A DNA stretch of 64,000 nucleotides from positions 372,001-436,000 of the forward strand of contig CANMCF010000002.1 of the NCBI GenBank assembly GCA_947496215.1. Reading direction: 5' to 3'. Source of the stretch: an uncultured Bizionia sp. GTDB taxonomy: Bacteria; Bacteroidota; Bacteroidia; Flavobacteriales; Flavobacteriaceae. Shown here in pieces: positions 61,736-64,000 of this stretch (position 1 is the first letter of the stretch; every line of letters starts with the position of its first letter). Below the pieces are notes generated by a model. That model was not told where the DNA came from, did not search any database, and saw nothing but the letters and a program-made list of their open reading frames with translations. The position numbers and the translations under genes are program-made.

Positions 61736-63241
61736 ATGCGCAAACGCTTAAAACTTAATTATAAAATCATTTTCCATTTCTTTGGATTGTTATTCTTGTT
61801 CAATGGTGGTTTTATGTTGTTGTCAACTTTAATTAGCTTGATCTATGAAGATGGTGTTACCTTCAAGTTGTTTCTATCTGGATTGGTAACATTGCTAATT
61901 GGCGTATTTGCCATGGTTTATACCAGAGACCATAAAAAGGAAATGAACAAGCGGGAGGGGTACATAGTTGTCGCTTTTGGATGGGTGGTAATGGCCTTGT
62001 CGGGTACACTTCCTTATATCCTCACCGGTGCCATTCCTGGATTTACTGATGCCTTTTTTGAGACAATGTCTGGTTTTACAACAACAGGAGCCTCCATTTT
62101 AAATGATATTGAAGTGGTACCGAAAGGTGTTTTGTTCTGGAGGAGTTTGACACATTGGATTGGAGGTATGGGGATCATAGTATTGGCGGTTGCCATTTTG
62201 CCCTTGTTGGGAATAGGGGGAATGCAGTTGTTTGCTGCAGAAGCCCCAGGTCCAAGCGCAGATAAGTTGCATCCTCGAATTACAGATACGGCGAAGCGTC
62301 TTTGGCTCATCTATTTTGGGTATACGGCGATAGAAACTGTTTTGCTCAATATTTCCGGGATGAGTTTCTTTGATGCCATAAATCACTCGATGAGTACGTT
62401 GTCCACCGGAGGTTTTTCAACAAAAAATGCAAGCTTGGCGTATTGGAACGACAACCCGTTGATACAATACATCGTCATCCTTTTCATGTTTTTGGCAGGA
62501 ACCAATTTCGTATTGAGTTATTTTGCCTTCAAAGGAAAGGTCAAGAAGATTACTCATGATGAGGAGTTTAAACTCTATTTCAAATTTATTGTGATATTTA
62601 CGATCATAGCTTCGGTCATTATTTATTTCAAAGCAGATTTAAGTCTGTCTTCCATTGATCACCCAGAAGTGTTGGGAGGAGGAGAAAGTGCATTTCGCCA
62701 TGCTTTGTTTCAGGTTTTGGCAATAATAACCACTACAGGTTTTGTTTCTGCGGATTATACCTTGTGGACACCATTTTTAAGTGTTTTCTTTTTTGGATTG
62801 ATGTTTTTGGGCGGTTCGGCAGGTAGTACATCAGGAGGGATAAAGGTGGTGAGACACCTCATTACCATAAAAAATGGTTTTCTGGAATTTAAAAGAACAT
62901 TGCATCCTAATGCAATATTGCCGGTACGTTATAACAAAAGAGCGGTGTCCGGAGATATCGTATTCAATATCTTGGGATTCTTCATCTTGTATATGTTGTC
63001 TTTCATAGTTGGGTCATTGGGTTTTTCCATGATGGAAATAGATTTTGAATCGGCTATTGGTCTAGCAGCTTCAAGTCTTGGTAACGTAGGACCGGCCTTT
63101 GGCGATTTTGGACCGGTAAACAATTATGCCGCATTGCCTAGTGTTGGTAAATGGTGGTCTTCTTTTTTAATGTTGATTGGTAGATTGGAATTGTTTACCG
63201 TCTTGATATTATTGACACCTTTTTTCTGGAGGAATAGATAA
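61736..63241 (+). CDS. trkH: Trk potassium transporter TrkH
   Basis: 501 residues, inner membrane, about 11-12 helices in four pore-loop repeats. Pore motifs include TMSGFTTTGASIL, STLSTGGFSTKN, IITTTGFVSADY and SSLGNVGPAF, carrying the selectivity-filter Gly residues. LFWRSLTHWIGGMGIIVL is family hallmark. Partner of the TrkA just upstream. Confidence 0.95.
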   Translation: MRKRLKLNYKIIFHFFGLLFLFNGGFMLLSTLISLIYEDGVTFKLFLSGLVTLLIGVFAMVYTRDHKKEMNKREGYIVVAFGWVVMALSGTLPYILTGAIPGFTDAFFETMSGFTTTGASILNDIEVVPKGVLFWRSLTHWIGGMGIIVLAVAILPLLGIGGMQLFAAEAPGPSADKLHPRITDTAKRLWLIYFGYTAIETVLLNISGMSFFDAINHSMSTLSTGGFSTKNASLAYWNDNPLIQYIVILFMFLAGTNFVLSYFAFKGKVKKITHDEEFKLYFKFIVIFTIIASVIIYFKADLSLSSIDHPEVLGGGESAFRHALFQVLAIITTTGFVSADYTLWTPFLSVFFFGLMFLGGSAGSTSGGIKVVRHLITIKNGFLEFKRTLHPNAILPVRYNKRAVSGDIVFNILGFFILYMLSFIVGSLGFSMMEIDFESAIGLAASSLGNVGPAFGDFGPVNNYAALPSVGKWWSSFLMLIGRLELFTVLILLTPFFWRNR

Positions 63242-63367
63242 AAAACTAAAGTATAGACAGTTTTTCTTCCGAATTCATAAAGTGTTGGTTTTAGAAGGAT
63301 ATCTTGTTGCTCGTTTTGCCTTAGAGACTGTGCATATGTATTGTGAAATACTAAAATCTGAATGTTT

Positions 63368-63889
63368 TCAAAGCAACCATTGCAATAGAATACTTGTGTT
63401 GAATATGGTATTCGCAGAGTTGATGCTGCAATGCAATTGTAGTCCTAAGCTAAACGATTCACCAGTTTGAAACCTAAAGTTTGTTTGTAATGGTAAACTT
63501 ATTGTTTCTTCTTTTAAATAAATATTTTGGCTGTTTGTGGATTTATCAAGGGACTTGAATTTAAAATAGGCTAAACCAGCAAAACCACTGATTCGAAAAC
63601 TGTTCTTTTTTAGTATTTCTCTACCAAAAAGAGTACCGATTTCTGTAAATTCATCATTTCTGTCACCAAGAATGTCAAATTCACTACCACTTAATATTGA
63701 AGCTTTGATTATGTTCTTATTGCTATTGAAGCCCAAATCAAAATAAAGAGACAAACCTCCTGTATGATCGCCTCCGTAAAAGGATATAGGAGAAAATGAG
63801 ATGCTGTGAAATTGTAGTTTGTTCTTGGCTTTTTGTCCATGAGAACATATGCAACATAAAATAAGTGCCATTAAAAAATTTGCCTTCAT
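63368..63889 (-). CDS. small exported beta-barrel-like protein
   Basis: 173 residues. Signal peptide (LMALILCCICSHGQ). The rest alternates short amphipathic strands (GLSLYFDLGFNSN, FRISGFAGLAYFKF, SLPLQTNFRFQTG, FSLGLQLHCSIN), suggestive of a small outer membrane barrel. Family not recognised. The pattern continues to the last residues (SILLQWLL), so it is not truncated. It lies at the right edge, convergent with trkH; no operon partner visible. Confidence 0.55.
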   Translation of the reverse strand: MKANFLMALILCCICSHGQKAKNKLQFHSISFSPISFYGGDHTGGLSLYFDLGFNSNKNIIKASILSGSEFDILGDRNDEFTEIGTLFGREILKKNSFRISGFAGLAYFKFKSLDKSTNSQNIYLKEETISLPLQTNFRFQTGESFSLGLQLHCSINSANTIFNTSILLQWLL

Positions 63890-64000
63890 ATTTAGAGCTT
63901 TTGTTTTGGCAAATATGAATAGCTTTTAAGTGATTGTTATCCCAAATATTGTAAAATGCCATAATTAGGATAGATTTGATTAGGTTTCTTATTCTGAATT

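Noticed and set aside
63282-63470. 62-codon plus-strand frame after trkH
   Set aside because: Half lies antisense to the exported protein at 63368-63889 and shows no motif.
1-64000. tRNA, rRNA and replication origin
   Set aside because: No cloverleaf, rRNA-like stretch or DnaA-box cluster was seen by eye; a tRNAscan or Rfam search would settle it.

Overview
The window is chromosomal DNA from a member of the Flavobacteriia (Bacteroidota), most likely a marine Flavobacteriaceae. The evidence is the short primary sigma factor, the type IX secretion protein PorT next to menG, a TamL-type lipoprotein barrel, accD without its zinc-finger cysteines, promoters of the TTTG-N18/19-TAnnTTTG type, and the very large signal-peptide-bearing RHS proteins typical of this group. 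No rRNA, tRNA or CRISPR array was seen. Strain-level identity cannot be read from the sequence.

Layout. (1) Positions 1-1725, minus: 5' part of a ClpB/ClpV-type AAA+ unfoldase that runs off the left edge. (2) 2559-26909, plus: a 24-kb run of exported giants: a 17-residue-repeat adhesin-like protein, a 2102-residue TcB/RHS-like protein with thrombospondin-3-type calcium repeats, an 1800-residue LRR/Ig-like protein ending in a YD motif, a LolA-like small protein, and a 3275-residue RHS protein with an AT-rich toxin-like tip followed by its probable immunity gene. (3) 26873-28958: scar zone with a tandem 75-bp repeat, an IS110 transposase remnant and a family of composite palindromic intergenic repeats around a serine hydrolase. 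(4) 29092-32603, plus: a DUF1697 protein lacking a standard start codon, a Gfo/Idh/MocA oxidoreductase and two tandem M90 (MtfA-like) membrane-anchored peptidases. (5) 32600-34727, minus: rpe, a BLUF photoreceptor and rpoD. (6) 34828-49997: an accessory island with three paralogous TPR hybrid histidine kinases, a HTH regulator divergent from a four-gene lipid-type operon, and an ECF sigma operon. (7) 50113-57701, minus: pnp, rpsO, accD, fbaA, tamL; then trmH-like, porT, menG, trkA-trkH and a small exported protein.

Most notable is 37106-42010. A HTH regulator and a four-gene operon diverge from a perfect 39-nt palindrome. The operon encodes an HMG-CoA reductase with all catalytic residues, fused to an APH/choline-kinase-fold phosphotransferase; a CarS-like CTP transferase; a CDP-alcohol phosphatidyltransferase; and a GtrA-like membrane protein. 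Read together this looks like a reduce, phosphorylate, CDP-activate, transfer and possibly flip pathway for an unusual isoprenoid- or mevalonate-derived phospholipid. I know of no description of this combination; the pathway is inference.

The second system is the RHS polymorphic toxin locus. Its C-terminal 100 residues and the following gene are much more AT-rich than the core, and the end of the immunity gene has been rewritten by repeat DNA. The right third is conserved housekeeping sequence.
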